Assembly (NCBI RefSeq): GCF_030272615.1 | Contig: NC_081405.1 | Span: 575,159,752-575,223,751 of the forward strand | Direction: 5' to 3' | DNA from: Cryptomeria japonica | Taxonomy: Eukaryota > Streptophyta > Pinopsida > Cupressales > Cupressaceae | Length of the DNA: 64,000 nt | Shown here: positions 32,406-46,355 of the stretch, in pieces | Numbering within the stretch: the stretch's first letter is position 1 | Layout: the number at the start of each line of letters is the position of its first letter | The notes under the pieces: generated by a model | Databases searched by the model: none | Told to the model about the DNA's origin: nothing | Seen by the model: the letters and a program-made list of their open reading frames with translations, nothing else | Translations under genes and position numbers: made by a program

Positions 32406-33591
32406 TGTTGGAAATATATAGGAATTGATTAGCTATTGTCATTGATATCAACACTGCTCTAGTTGGTTGTTGACTTGTTCTAGTTGGACATGGTTCTGGT
32501 TGAGGGTATCAGAGATTCTGCTCCAGTATGTTTAGATTGTTGGATTCAGTTTTGGAAGGATATTCATGATGATTATATGTATGTCATATTCAGTTGGTTC
32601 ATGATTTGGGTCTTCAGAAGCTATTGATTATGCTCTATACTATCATTTGATGTTCTTGGTCCTAGTTGGTGATATTTGATAAAATGGTTAAGTAGTTTTG
32701 ATGTGGATTATAGAAATAGTTATTTACATGATAAAGGTGTTCTTTATTGTATCCCAATTATTTGGTGGCTTCGCATTGGCTAGCATGAAGATTTGGTGAT
32801 CCTATTTGGGTCCGATAGGATATTATGTGTTATTGACACTAAGGGTTTTTCCAAGCTGGTGTTATGTGTTGCGATTGATCTTGGTGGGATTTCCAGTGGA
32901 TATAATTCTTTGGGAATTTGGATTTGTTCCATGCTATGTAGTATAAATTACACTATTGGTCCACTGGTCAATCTTTGTATCATGTAATGTAATTTTTGAG
33001 TTTAGGGTTGAGGGTTTAGCTGACCTTGTTATCAAGGTTGAGAATTTGTATATATAGGAGATATGCTTATCTAATTTTGAGTCATTATTTTGTTTGCATT
33101 ATCAGAGAGAGGTAAATGTAATAACAATTATATATCATTCAATGAATTGTAGTGGAGAGTTTAGTGTTGCAGTCAAGATAACTATTCTTAACCGGAACTA
33201 TAACCAAGCATTAGGAGATGCTACTTCCATAGTTCATTTCCTCTAGATTGTAGTCCGATTATTATCAAAGTCTATGAGACTTCCCTTTTATGTTGAAGAG
33301 TGTCCTCTAAGCGGTTGACCTTATTGCAAGTGCAATCCCCATTGTAATATTTTCACATACTACTACATAAGTATTATCTGATTGTCAGTAGGGTTTCTCA
33401 CCATGGTATTTCCCTTCACCAGGTTTTCCATGGTAGAATATCGGTGTTGTGTGTTGTGTTCTCTCATGATTTATATTTCACTATCCTATTTTCATTTTTC
33501 TCTCGTAGAAGGTTTTTCAGTCTACATTAATTGTTTAATTTGTGGAAAATTGATTCACCCCCTTCTCATGTTTCCTCCATTTTTTCTAACA
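32406..33591 (+). repeat. 5' LTR of copia B
   Basis: 1186 bp from TGTTGGAAATATATAGG to CTAACA, bounded by the primer site TTGGTACTAGAGC (33593-33605), a variant of the iMet site. Includes ...GTCAGTAGGGTTTCTCACCA and TCACCAGGTTTTCCATGG in U5. Confidence 0.8.
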
Positions 33592-33639
33592 TTTGGTACT
33601 AGAGCAAGGTCCTCTCTATAGAATCCTAACCACTTGAAG

Positions 33640-36600
33640 AGATCCGATAGCATCAAGTTCTTCATCTAATTTCTACCATAAGGAGAGTCCCAAATTTGAT
33701 GCTATAAATTATAAATTATGGAAGGACCAAATAAAGATTCATCTGATATGTCTTGGATATGAGATATGGGAGATAATATAAAAATATTATACACTTGATT
33801 ATCCTAATTCTCTAACTTTGGAACCTGCTAATGAGAAGAAGAATTATGATAATGATGTTAGAGAAAAAGAAGAATTGTCAAGCGCCCTATCAAATAAAAA
33901 ATTGTTGAATGTCATAGAGCTACAAAATGCAAAGCATATCTAGTTGAAGCTTGAAACTCTATATGAAGGAAACCAAGTAGTAAAGATTGTAAAACTTGAA
34001 GGTTACAGGGTGAGATATGAAAATTGAAAGATGGAAGAAGATGAAAAGGTAATTTGTTTCATTGATAGAGTGAATGAGATGGTCATGGGAATGAAATGGT
34101 GTAGTAGAACAATTGATGCGGATGAGATCATTTTAAAAATTCTAAGAATTTTACCTCTAACATACAAAATGAAAGATACTACAATAAATAAACTCTGGAA
34201 AATGTCAAATACCCTTGTTACCAGAGATAAATTACTTGGGAAATTGACTACTTTTGAACTTGAAGAGCATGGAGATCAGAATGCTACTAAAATAGAAACT
34301 ATATTTAAAGCATTTGCCTTTAGTAAGAAAATGATAGATTGGAAAGAGATATATGCTAAAGAGATGGAAGACATTGAAAGAGAGAACTGAGAACTTTAAG
34401 AATTGGAAGCCATAATTGACAGAAGAATTCCTAAAAGACCATTTGAAAGTAAGTATGGAGGAAAAGTTCCATTTAAATGTTTTTAATGCAATAAGATTGG
34501 TCACTTTTCTTGTAGAGGTCTTGTAAGAGCTGCAAGGAATCATGAAAGATTTTTGAGTAATTATAAACCTAATCAAGAATATCAGATAAAGCCTAAATAT
34601 ATAAAGAATAAGGACAAGTCATGTTACTGTGTTGGTGATGATGATTTTGGTATTACCGATGATTCTGATGATGATGAACCTATAAGTGGATCCGGTAGTG
34701 GAAGCTTCAGTAGTGGAAAATATTGGGTCTTTATTGCTATCAAGGATGAATCTTTGAAACCTGTCAGTGATACAAATCATACTAAGGAGAAATCCCTAGC
34801 TACTAAAATTGAAGAGAAAGATGAATGGGTTATAGAAAGTGGTTGCTCACACCACATGACTGGTGATAAGAGGAAACTCCTAACTTTGCAAGAGTTTGAT
34901 GGTGGACTATTCGGATTTGGAGACAACAAGGCATGCAATATCAAAGGAAGAGAAACAATATTCTTGGATGGTAAGAACAATACTGATAGTATTTATTATG
35001 TTGAAGGTTTTAAGCATAATCTCTTAAGTGTAGGATAGATGGTGGATAGAGGATTTAATTTGCAATTTAAAGATGGAAAATGCAATATTATCAATAGATC
35101 TGGATTGGAAATTGCATCCAAAACTCAAACCAAAGGAAATGTTTTTCATTTGAACTCCAGTGAGAAAACTTGCTTGATTGCTCATATTGATGAAAGTTGT
35201 TGATGGCATAAAAGGATGTCTCATGTGAATTTTGATTGCATAGTAAAGATCAGTTCAACCAAGGCTGTCAGAGATTCGCCCAAGATCATCAAGCCTCATA
35301 ATTTGGTATGTAGAGAATGTCAAATGGGTAAGCAAGTTAGAACGTCTTTCAAAAGTATACATGACAGATCTAATAAAATTCTTGATCTTATTCATATTGA
35401 TCTATGTGGCCTAGCTAGGAGTAAGAGATTTCAAGGAGATAGATACTTTATGTTTCTTATTGATGATTACTCTAGAATAATGTGGATTGCATTTTTGAAA
35501 GAAAAATCATAAGCACTTGACAAATTCAAAATATTCAAAGATATGGTTCAAATAGAAATAGGATTGAAGATAAAATGCCTAAGATCAGATCAAGGTGGTG
35601 AATTTACATCCGGTGAATTCAACATTTTTTGTGAGAAATATGGAATCAGAAGGCAATTATCTACACCTAGAACTCCACAACAGAATGGAGTAGTGGAAAG
35701 AAAGAACAAAACTATCTTAGATGTTGCAAGGATAATGATGATGGAAGCCAAATCGCCTAATATTTATTAGATATCTTAAGCTGCCAATACTGCATTCTAC
35801 ACTTTTAATAAAATACACATAAAAGGTGATACCGGTAAGATTCCATATAAATTAGGGTTTGGTCATTTCAAAAAAATTAGAAGTAAATTCTCTATCAGAA
35901 GATATGATGGAATAGGGAAATTTGGTCCTAGATGTGATGAAGGAATATTCTTGGGTTATTCTACTAAGAGAAAAGCATATAGATGCTTTAAAAAAATATT
36001 GCAAAGGATAGTGGAAAGCATAAATGTCAAAGTGGATGAAAAAAGTAACAATAAAATTAGATCATATGACTATGGAACAGAAGATGAAATTGTCATATCA
36101 AAACCAATATTGCAAGAATCAGATCAGAGCATTGATCCAGTTGCTCTAGTATCATTACAAAATTACACAATAACTATTGAAGAGGATAAAGAGTCATAAA
36201 TTCAAGATAATCTTGAGACTCCGAGGTATATACAGTTGAATCATTATGAATATCAAATCATTGGAGATAAGAGAAAAGGTGTGATGACAAGAAGAAGGTT
36301 AGCTACTAAAGAGGTATGTTTAATCTCTCAAATTGAACCAGAATTAATCATTGAGGCATGTAAAGATGAGAATTGGATGAAAGCAATGGAAGAGGAATTA
36401 AATCATATAGAAAGGAATAACTAATGGGAATTGGTTACTAGTCCTAAAGATAAAAATGTAATTGGAACTAAATGGGTATTCAAAAGCAAATTAAATGAAG
36501 AAGGATGGGTTGTAATAAATTAATCTAGATTAGTTTGAAAAGGATAATCACATCAAGAAGGAATTGATTATGATGAAACTTATGCTCTGGTTGCAAGGAT

Positions 36601-37461
36601 TGAAGTAGTAAGACTATTTCTTGCCTATGCTGCACACAAGAACAACAAGGTATATCAAATGGACATCAAATGTGCATTCCTAAATGGAGATGTTGAAGAA
36701 GAAGTCTACAATGAGAAGCTTGATATATTTTCTCTATCAGAGGATAATGACATGCTTTTCAGATTGAGGAAAGACTTATATGGATTTAAAAAAACCCTTA
36801 GAGTGTGGTAAGCTAGATTGCATAACCATACTTTTGAGCTCGGATCTAGAAATGGTAATGCTGAAAGAGGATTATATTATAAGATTGAGCATGATGAGAT
36901 ATTTTTCATTGAATTATTTGTTGCAAATATCATTTTTGTAGGAGAAGAAAATCTATGCATGACATTTGCTAATGACATGAAGAATGAATTTGAAATGTCT
37001 ATGATTGGTGAGATGAAAATTTCCTTAGGTGTGTAGATCTCTTAGACCGATAAAGGTATTTTCATTTGTCAAACTATTTATATGTGAAATTATTGCTAAA
37101 TAAATTTGGACTTGGAAACTCAAAACCAGTTGGAACCCCTATGATAACCGATTGCAAATTGTCAAAGAAAAATGAATCTCGTAAAGTGAAATCATAGAGA
37201 TACAAATCAATTATTGGTGGACTAATGTACTTAACAAAGACCAGACCAGATATAATGAATGATGTCTACATTGCTTCTAGATTTTAGTTTGATCAAAGAG
37301 AAAATCATGATATTGTTGTCAAAAGGATATTCAAATATTTGAAAGGAACAACAAATTATGGGTTATGGTATCTGAAGGATGATGATTTAAGAATATGTGC
37401 TTGTACAAGCTCAAATTGGGAAAGAGATGTTGACGACCAGAAGAAAACTATAGGTGGTGCA
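33640..37461 (+). pseudogene. Copia B gag-pol polyprotein, inactivated
   Basis: Gag: DAINYKLWKDQIKIHLICLG, then RDKLLGKLTTFELEEHG. Knuckle near 34485-34515 is degraded (CNKIGHFSC visible, first Cys lost to a stop). Protease reads DEWVIESGCSHHMTG (about 34823-34867), with Glu in place of the catalytic Asp. Integrase has HKRMSHVNF, CRECQMGKQ, LIHIDLCG, RSDQGGEFTS and PRTPQQNGVVERKNK (about 35200-35715). Reverse transcriptase: ELVTSPKDKNVIGTKWVFKS, VYQMDIKCAFLNGDVEEEVY, FRLRKDLYGFKK. The catalytic box reads FVANIIFVG instead of Y-V-D-D (about 36917-36943). RNase H is partial (GLWYLKDDDLRICACTSSNW). At least a dozen stops; cannot be active. Confidence 0.9.
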
Positions 37462-38641
37462 TGTTGGGATCCAAGAACACTAAGAGGGGGGGGTGAATCA
37501 GTGTTCTACCAGAATGGAGAAATTTAACCTTATTAATACAATAACTCAACAATCGGTAAACATAAAAGCATATAAAAATAAAAAATAATGCAACCACAAA
37601 TATAAGCACCATAACACCATAGAATTATAAGTGGAAAACCTGAAAAAGGAAAAACCACGGTGAGATTGGAGACCCACAATATCTATCCACTGATAAAATG
37701 AATAAATATTATAATAAGGTGCCTGAACATGTAGGAAGGCCTACAACCTTGAGTACACTTCTCATCACAAAAGGAGCCTTAATAAATATAGAAAACATCT
37801 GACAACAATCCGGAATGAATATTTAACTACAAGTATAGCATCTCCCATGCTTGAGTAGAGTTCCAGTTAAGATCAATATTGGACGCCTTAAACCTCTTCC
37901 ACAAACACAATTCGATCACCTATGATTGAGAAAATCCTCTACATAAATGATTACAACATTATTTGTATAATCCCATACCATACATGATCTCCTATGATCC
38001 ACAAAGAGATCTTACATCATATTTATACCAACCTAAGACCTAAACAATTAGGTCGGCCTCCTCAAAGATAATACAATAAATTTATAACTTAAACCTACAA
38101 TCTAATGATCAACCAAGTAAACTTAGGTCAAAAAATATGTAAACTAATCCTTAAATCTTGCCAGTAATGCATCGGGAACATCCTCCAACACGTTACAGAA
38201 ATCGATCGATAACCTAGATAGTACATGACCTAAAATAGGTCACCATAAGCCAAATCAAACACCACAAACAACTAGAACATGAACATGATAAACATCAGCA
38301 TCCTGAATCCCTACTATAAGCTACACCAACACCACTTATGCATAATATCAAAATATCTTCAACAAAGCTCTGCCAGTGAAACCCTCACCAATAACCAAAA
38401 GGCTTACTAGAACAAGTGATAGGCTCAGGATCATCAAATCCTGAACCAACTGAAGGTGATACAACCAGGAACACATGAATAACCAATCCAAACTAATTCC
38501 AAAGACCAAAGCATACCAAATTAACATGATCTAACCAACCAGAAACCAATAGGATATCGGTAAACAACCAAAGCAACTAGTGGTGACATCAATGATAAAA
38601 CATCAATGCAAGACATAATCAATCCCTCCAAATTGCTAACA
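37462..38641 (-). repeat. 3' LTR of copia C
   Basis: On the minus strand it starts TGTTAGCAATTTGGAGGG at 38641 and ends at 37462 (plus-strand TGTTGGGATCCAAGAACACT). The U5 end has the AGAGGGGGGGGTGAATCAG run also seen at the equivalent place in D's two LTRs. Confidence 0.82.
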
Positions 38642-40477
38642 ATCTCGCCCTTTGGCATTGATGGCAACACTATATGTGAAAAACATCCAAGTGCCAAGAA
38701 TTGTCAAACAAGTCTCCCTCAATGGAAGACAACAATCTCCCACAAAATGATATGACAATGAGGATCTCAAAGATATCTCTTTCAAAACCAAACTCCCCCA
38801 ATGAGATGCAACCAATCTGAAAATTTGTTTCTCCTCCTTATGCCAATAATCTCCCCCTTAGACTAATATCTCTATTAAGCTCTATATTACACATAAATAT
38901 CTCTCCCCCTAATGTATATAACTCCTTATGTTTTTCACATGAATATCTCCCCCCCTTTGAAATCAATGCTAGAAATATGACATAGCCATCAAAGCAAAAT
39001 CATAAACCACTAAATCACAATACTAAGTACTCTACCTGAGTAGTAGCATCACCACATCAATCCAGAATGAATGATAGCTCTGATAATGCACTCCACACTT
39101 ATGCCAAATAGAATCACTCAAGTCTCTACCGAAGGGGAGAAAAACCTCAACCTATCTCTCAAATGCTCAAATCATTCCTCAAACCAATCTAGTTTCATTT
39201 GCTTCTGCCTACTCCTTTAGAAAGTTATACTTCAGAGAAATACCAGATTCTTTGATTCGTTAATAGCAGAGTTCTTACAATGAATAACTACCAGTACATT
39301 ACAATCAAGCTAAATATCCTTCAACATATGCTCTATCCATAGAGCTTGCATATAGTTAGTAGCAACAACAACATACTCTGCTTCAATAGTAGATAAAGAA
39401 GTACATGACTGCTTCTACTGATCCATGAAACAAGTTTATTTCCAAGAAAGAAAGCTTCACTGGATGAGCCTATCCAGTTACCTGTATCTCTAGTCCAATC
39501 TACATCTGAATATGCTTAAAGTGTAAAGTCATCATAAAACAAAAACCATACTAGATAATCCTTAAAAATATTTGAAAGTCCTAGCTACCGAAGAAAGGAT
39601 TCAACATAATCAATTCCTTCCTTCTGAGAATATCCATTGCAAACCAATCAAACCTAGTTCCAATAACATCCAAGTCTATGTGTTGTCCTTTTCTATCTGA
39701 TCTAATTCTTCTTCCATAAATTTCATCCAACATTCATCTTTACAAGCTTCAATAACTGAATGTCAGTACAATTAAAGAAAATAAGCATACCTCATCAACT
39801 GCCAACCTTCTTCTTTTACAATTATCCTATCTTCTGAATGATTCAGCCTTACATACCTAAGAATCTTCTGATTCTCTTTTCCGCTTCCCTGATCTTCAGT
39901 TACTATAGAATTTTCTGATACTGCCAGAGTAATTGGTTTAGCATTATACTTATAATGGCATTACTGGTTCAATTAAGACCATTTCCATTGCTAGTTCTTC
40001 CTCATATATTCTTATTTGACTTCTGTTATGCCCATCCACATTGACATTAATTCTCTCCACAATTCTCTACAATCTCTTGTTATAAAACCTATATGATTTT
40101 CTTATATTAGAGTAACCAAGAAATATTCCTTCATCACATCTAGGATCAAACTTCCAATAAAATCATCTCTCTTGATATAACATTTACTAAAAAAGATTCT
40201 AAAATACTTAACTGTAGATGTATGACCAAACCATAACTCATAAAGTGAGTTACTAGTAAACCAAACTAGATCCAAGATCCAAGATCCAAGATCCAACAAA
40301 TCTTTGTTGATTAACCTTCAAACTGACTTCCAAATATCTCAAATAGGCTTATAGAACACTACCAGGGGAAATGCAAGATCTATCATTAATTTGCCTCCCC
40401 CTAAGGTGAATGCCTTAATTACCAGATGAGTTTCTTATGAGTACAAGAACATTCTGCTATGTCAATTGAGTAACCAG
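38642..40477 (-). pseudogene. Copia C pol remnant (integrase end to RNase H)
   Basis: Minus-strand reading: LYELWFGHTSTVKYFRIFFS and KCYIKRDDFIGS (integrase C-terminal region, about 40140-40250), then ACKDECWMKFMEEELDQIEK (reverse transcriptase start, about 39690-39750), then decayed RNase H pieces such as SSSEASFFLGNKLVSWISR (about 39405-39470) and EHMLKDI. The central polymerase is deleted or scrambled. A short GATCCAA repeat (four times) lies at 40266-40294. Confidence 0.75.
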
Positions 40478-41277
40478 TGTTAGATTCAATGATAGTCCCA
40501 AAGACACTGAAAGGGGGGGGGGTGAATCTGTGTCTAACTGGTTAGCAAAATATTTAAACTTATTAATAACTTTTCATCCCAAAATAGTGTACCGATAAAT
40601 AACAATTAGTACAATACATAGAAATAATAGAGACAACATAGAAACACACCATAACACAAGATATTAATGAGGAAACCCAGTGTGGGAGAAACCTCGGTGG
40701 GATTTGTGACCCACAATATTTACTCACTGGCCAACGAATAAATACTACTTACAATGAGGGGCCTACACTTGCAGGGAAGCCAACAACCTAGAGCTCACTG
40801 CTCAATAAAGAGTCACACTGACTACAAAATGGATTATCAAATCCAATACAATGTACTACTCAAAACAACATCTCTCATGCCAGGTTCAGTACCGGTTTAA
40901 GCTCAATCAATAACCAAAACCTTCACTATCAACTATATCACCTTATACAAAATTGTCTCATCACACATCTCTAAAAAAGTCTTATAAGATCTCATACATA
41001 TATGACTCTTTTACAATATACCGTGTCGGCTTACAAAAGATAATTATATTACAAAAAATTCATATAAACAAAAGCTTTATCCCATGTCGGCTAGAGTGTT
41101 GGTATGCATTGTTGCCAATGTAATTTGAATGTCGGTGAAGTGCCTTACCGGTGCCGGCGTCTTCCCGTGTATGAAGTTTGTGAAGTCGGACATGTAGAAA
41201 CTAATTGTCGATAATTGCCAGTTGGTTGCCATCAATGACAACATCAACTATTCTCATAAGAGTGTAGAATGCCAACA
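40478..41277 (-). repeat. 3' LTR of element D
   Basis: 800 bp. On the minus strand it starts TGTTGGCATTCTACACTC and ends TCTAACA. The polypurine tract (complement of ATCTCCCACTTTGGC) is at 41278-41292. Matches both parts of the 5' LTR; the segment 40823-41277 equals 61401-61855 in length (455 bp). Confidence 0.9.
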
Positions 41278-41619
41278 ATCTCCCACTTTGGCATTGATGG
41301 CAACACTCTAAGAAAAATCCAAAACTATTATCCAAAAGATGAAATCCAAAAAGATGTGCTCCCCCTAAGAAAGTGATCTCCCCTATACATGTATTTTTCT
41401 CTCCACTAACTACTCCCCCTTTGACATCAATGACAAAGGATGTCATAAATAATCAAAAGAGTACAAAAATGCTACCTCAAGGTTTGTAACTGGTTGGTTA
41501 CAATTTGAAAGATGTCCACCAAAATCATATTCAAACTCTACATAAATTTATTGTTGTCATCTAAAGTTGCCTCAGTCTACTGGATCATACCAGTGAGATA
41601 GTGCATTTGCTACTCTAAT

Positions 41620-44600
41620 GATCATTCTCCTTGTACTGCTGAGTTAGATAATTCAGCTCTATGAGTAATCAGATTATCCAGCCTTAGACCAAGTTTGTCT
41701 TTTAGTTCCTGAGCACTAGACTTTATTCTTGCCTTCTCTTTCTCAAGTTTTTCTAACCTCTCCCCAAAAACTACCATTTCTTGCTCAAAAACTGATATGT
41801 ACAGATGAACCTATAATGTTATCCACAATGTCATCAATTTCCTTTTGTGTCTTCTTGATCTCCTTATCAATGTTCTCAGTCAAACATTGAGGTTTACAAG
41901 CTTCCCTATATAGCTCCTTATACTCCAAAATTGTAGAATTGAGTACCGATAAAAGTGTATCCACATGATTGGTACATTTCTTTATGGTGTTTTTGAAGAA
42001 TATGTTTTTCTCTTTTTCAACTCTCTCCTTTATGATATCCTCATTCACCTTGTCTATAGTTATAACATTATCAGAAATGAATTTGGACAATGTGTCCAAT
42101 TTACCTAAAGAATCCTTAATGTGATCTATCTGACATGTAGGTGCAATCATTTTTATAATAGGTAAAGTGTTATCGATTGCCTTAAAAGACAATGTATTGC
42201 AATCAGTTATCCTCTTAATGGAATCCAAAAGTACCTCTGTGATATTGGTAGGTTTGAATTCACCTATAGATGTACTTGGTTCTATCATAGGTCTTTTCTC
42301 AATAGATGTTAGACCAATCACCTTAACTATATCCTCTTTACTTCCATCAGATGTATCCATTTTGCCTTTACTTTCCTCCGGTGGATCTGTCTATGTTTGC
42401 ACCTCAACCTTTAATGGTTTCTAGATTGTTTTAGTGTCTCTGTAAGTGTCAGTTTCTCAGTCTCAACATGAACCTCTGCATCTATTTGTTTCTCTAAAAG
42501 TTCTACTATCTGACACTCAGTCTTCGATGGCCCTTTTCTAGTACCTTTGTTTTCTATAGGTTTTTCAATCTTTATCGGTTGCTCTGTTTGGGTTGGTATC
42601 TCAGTTTCTTGAGAGTCAACTGTTTGTGTCAGTTTTTCTGAAATCTTGCTATTATCAATATTATCTACCTTAACCTCTGAAGTATCTTTATCCACAACAA
42701 TATTTAGCTCTTGAGTATCCACATTCATTGTAAAGAGTATCTCTGAATCAGGGTTAGTATCATCATGTGTTATACCTTCAGTATCAATAACTGTTGGATC
42801 TTCTGTGTGTATCAGTCATGTATCTAAAGGAGGCAATGGAAAATTATCTATAACCTTTATGTTTGGAATACCACCAAATTTTCCTTTACCCTTGTCCTTG
42901 TCTTTCTGATATACTTTGAATGTCTTTTTAGGTCTTCTCTTTTCCTCTTGCTTTTCCTTCTCTACAAATAATATATCTCATTTATCTACAGTCTCATCTG
43001 CAATCTCTTTTACCCTTCCAACCATCAGCCTCACTTGTCAGTGTCCACTAAAAAATACTAATCGGTTAGCTTCAGAAATAACTTCATCTATTTCTTCTTT
43101 GGATTTTATCGAATGTGCAGCTAAGAGTGGTTCAACTTTAAATTTCTTATCCAATTCCATTACAGATAGTATTTTTTCTTCTAGTATCATGTAGAGATCA
43201 TTTGGAATCTCATCAATCACTTCTATCAACACTTTCTTGCAAATGTCTAAGTGAAAAATAATACTTTCTTTAATTGTTCTTTTTTTAGAATCATTAGCAG
43301 AAATATACCATTTATTCACATTAGATAGATTACCTTCCTTTGTTATCTCATCTAGTAAATTATCTAATGTGGGGGTAACCAGTGTCTATTTCTTCTTAGG
43401 TGTAAATTTCTTCTTCGGTTCCCTAACTGTCCGCTATTTCTTCCTTAACGTCCTAGTTTTCTTAGGTGAAGGAGAGGTTATAGGTGAGGGGTTTCTCTTC
43501 CTTTCTACACTTTTAAACTCAATAGCCTTATCACTGTTAGTATCAAAAAATGTTACAACCGGTGAAACATGTGCTTCAGGTTGTAGTCCTTCAAGGTGAC
43601 TGGTAGATATACCACTGATGTTCATGATATTTTCTTTGATTTCCTTGACCTTCTTGGAGGCATCTCTAATAAATTTTTCTCTTCTCTTTGTCCTTTTCTA
43701 CATAGATACATTACTCTCTATGGTTTCTATATTTCCAAATAATTTCTCAGAGGCCTCCCTTGGTGCATCAAGTAGAGCTTTAGCATAAGTTTCCAAAATA
43801 GATAGGTCTACCTCATATCCCATCTTTGTAACCCAAATAGTTCTAGGAATTGCTTCTTCCATCCAAGTTTCATCTCGCTTAATCACAAAATAGATCTCCT
43901 TGTCATATTATCTACTATGCTCTGTGGTAGTCTCTCCCTTGCTCTCATCTTAGATTGGAATATCTTGAAATAGTCTATAGTGTTCTTAATACTATCAGTG
44001 CCAATACCGGTGAAAGCATCTCGTATCTATCTTCCTACCGAAAATTCATAACCAAAATCCTTGTGACCTATGTCGGGTATTTCCTTGGTAAATTACAACA
44101 TTAGGCATACTAGAAGGTTTCCAAAATGGAAATTACTTTTCTTGTCTCCCTTAATCTTTTTCAAGTAGTCAATTAATTCATCCTTAAGCCATTCACACAC
44201 ATCAATCTTAGCATTATTGTTCACCATTTCATATGCACTGTGAATACAAAGACTAGAAACAAAGCTTAGTCTATTTGCATGAGTAGCCTTGTAACCTAGT
44301 ACCAGACTCACATATCTCACATTGATATCCTTAACATCATTTAATCTAAGTGACCTGTTATAAGATGTTGCTCTGATTAAATCCATAACTCCTTTGTTAG
44401 GAATCTTCTTGGTTTTATCAAGTTTACTACAAGTTGAAGGTAAACCAGTAACTGCCTTAATTGCATCCTTGGTTATTTTGCAAAATGACTCCAACCACAT
44501 GAATTCTCCATGGACTCTTCTTAATACAAGTCTGACAACTTCCTTTGGAAATTCGGGAATGTTCAGTATCTCTAGAAAACCTAAATTTTCCACAACCTTA

Positions 44601-44873
44601 TGTTTAGGTTTAATCACTCTGTTTTCATCGGTAATAACTTCATTGAATATCTTCTTCAAATCCTCAGTCCCTAGGTTTTCTATGTTGCAATGTATGTAAA
44701 TTCTAGGGTCTTCTGCAAATGCTACACTCTTTGGTATTTTTGAAAAAAGCTCCTATAGAGTCATCTTGTTTCGCAATCTCGAGGATAATCTTTAATACGG
44801 GTCTAGGGAATTTAACATTTTCCACAATGGTAGGGTTCAAAATAAACTCTGGAATAGAAGATGAGGAAGCCAT
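41620..44873 (-). pseudogene. Element D accessory ORF with VTGLP-type domain
   Basis: Starts MASSSSIPEFILNPTIVENV at 44873 and runs in broken frames to about 41620, over 1000 codons. The N-terminal third has KITKDAIKAVTGLP (about 44425-44470), ANRLSFVSSLCIHSAYEMVN and FHFGNLLVCLML. This resembles the domain annotated in plants as a putative plant transposon protein (Pfam Transposase_32-like; my recollection, untested). The middle is basic (KRKRREKF, SPSPKKTRTLRKK). The C-terminal part is acidic and helical, repetitive in Glu/Lys (VEKEKNIFFKNTIKK), probably coiled coil. The same domain signature is in ORF3 of gypsy element G. It occupies the place where pol would be. Stops and shifts show it is not active. 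Confidence 0.7.
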
Positions 44874-45189
44874 TTCAAAAAAAAAAACCTCTAAACCGAA
44901 ATTTTGAATGCCTGAAAATCACTTTGTAGCTTTGTCTTAGAATGCCTTTTCTCAATTTCGTACCCTCTAATCGTTTGAATGCTCGTTGAGTTTAAAATGA
45001 GGGTTTCCTAGTGTTTTATAGCCAAAAAGGGGTTCTTTAAATTGCATTAAATGCTTTCCAATTAAGTGAAAACTTAACACATTTGTTGATAAAGAAGAAA
45101 TGTATCTTCTTACCATCAACCAAGGGTGGAATGCATGATTTTCAACTTGCTACAATAACCCCTAAGGATTATTCCTCAGTTAAATGAAG

Positions 45190-46284
45190 AATCTCCTACC
45201 GGTGGAGGATCACTCTGTCTACCGATGCAGAGATAGTTTCATCAGTTCTTAGATCACGCTTCTTAATCCATTGTTTTGAAAATTGTTTCATAACTTCATC
45301 TACCTTTTCTTTTCCCTTCAAACTAGATCCTTTGTTGTTTGCTAGTACATTCTTGGTTCTATAGAATTTAGCAATATGTCCAATCTTGTTACATGCATAA
45401 CAAGTTACATTATTGCTCTAAATAGCCTTTCCATATCCTTGACCGGTTTGTGATCTGCATTGATTAGATAAATGCAAAAATCTTCCACAAACATAGCATT
45501 TTACATTCATTCTACAATTTTTTGAATTATGACCAGCTTTTTTGCTTTTGGAACATTTACCGGTGGGTGATTTCATATTCAGATTATTTCTAAACCTACA
45601 CTAATTTTCTCTATAACCATATTTGTTGCAATTAAAACATTTGTCATTAAATTTATAAGAATTAGGTTGTCTTACCAGTTTGTTCTAATCTTGATTGTTT
45701 GTCGTACCAGACCTTTCTCCATGTTCAAATCCAAGTCCATTAGTATCTCCATCAGGTTTCTATCTTTTAAGCATGTCATCAAGTTCCTCTAAACTTTTCT
45801 TGAATTTGTCTTTGTGTTTATTTGCAGTAGCCAACTCATTTTCCAGAATTCCAACTTATCTCACAAGCTCAACTTTATCATGTCGCAGGTGAATCAGATA
45901 TGTCTTTAGCATATCATTTTCATGACCAAGTCTTAGATTTTCATTTCCAGCATCTTTAAGTCTCCTAGTCAAGTCTTCTTCATTCTTCTTCCTATTTTGA
46001 ATATCTTTACATAGCCTCATATTCATATCTTGCATTTCATTCTTCATGTTATTGTTCTCTTGTCTCAACTTGTTTGCAATGTCTCTAAGAGTTTCTTTTT
46101 CATCATCATCATTCTCCATTTTCTCATGAAGTTTTATTTTATTTTGTGCTATAACAAAGTTCTCCTGAAGTCAATTAATGAATTCCTGTGCAATCCTCAG
46201 ATCATCTTCAAGTTTGATATTTTTCAATTTTTCTCCATCTAAATCTTCAAGAGCTCCTTCCAACTATTTTCTTAAGTTCTCCAT
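45190..46284 (-). pseudogene. Element D gag: coiled coil plus zinc knuckles
   Basis: Begins MENLRK at 46284 (minus), about 60 bases after the primer site. A long charged coiled coil follows (ENNNMKNEMQDMNMRLCKDI; KNEEDLTRRLKDAGNENLRL), then several CCHC-type knuckles: CSKSKKAGHNSKNC (one Cys changed), CYVCGRFLHLSNQC (His position changed) and CYACNKIGHIAKFY (last Cys lost). Ends among stops near 45190. Binding of element RNA is the expected role. The better-kept relative is E at 61951-62535. Confidence 0.75.
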
Positions 46285-46342
46285 CTGTACCGGTGTCAGA
46301 ATATTCCTCAAGCTATTAGACTTTTGAAAATAGAGGACCATG

Positions 46343-46355
46343 ATCTGATACCAAT
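46343..46355 (-). promoter_or_regulatory. Primer-binding site of element D, iMet type
   Basis: The complement reads ATTGGTATCAGATCATGG directly after the LTR end ..TCTAACA. A variant of the copia primer site in element A. Confidence 0.82.

Larger units (their letters stand above)
32406..37461 (+). mobile_element. Copia element B, 3' end missing
   Basis: 5' LTR, primer site and a polyprotein in the copia order (gag, protease, integrase, reverse transcriptase, RNase H). The RNase H reading stops at GGACW where the minus-strand LTR of element C begins (37462), so C inserted here or a rearrangement joined them. The rest of B is not seen in the window. Confidence 0.88.
37462..40477 (-). mobile_element. 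Copia element C, minus strand, 3' part
   Basis: On the minus strand: broken integrase end, reverse transcriptase start, RNase H, polypurine tract (complement of ATCTCGCCCTTTGG at 38642) and a 1180-bp 3' LTR. It stops at 40477, where element D's LTR begins. Its 5' half may be the gag fragment E at 61856-62866 on the far side of D. Confidence 0.75.

Noticed and set aside
40266-40294. GATCCAA repeat as a significant satellite
   Set aside because: Only four copies within decayed copia sequence.
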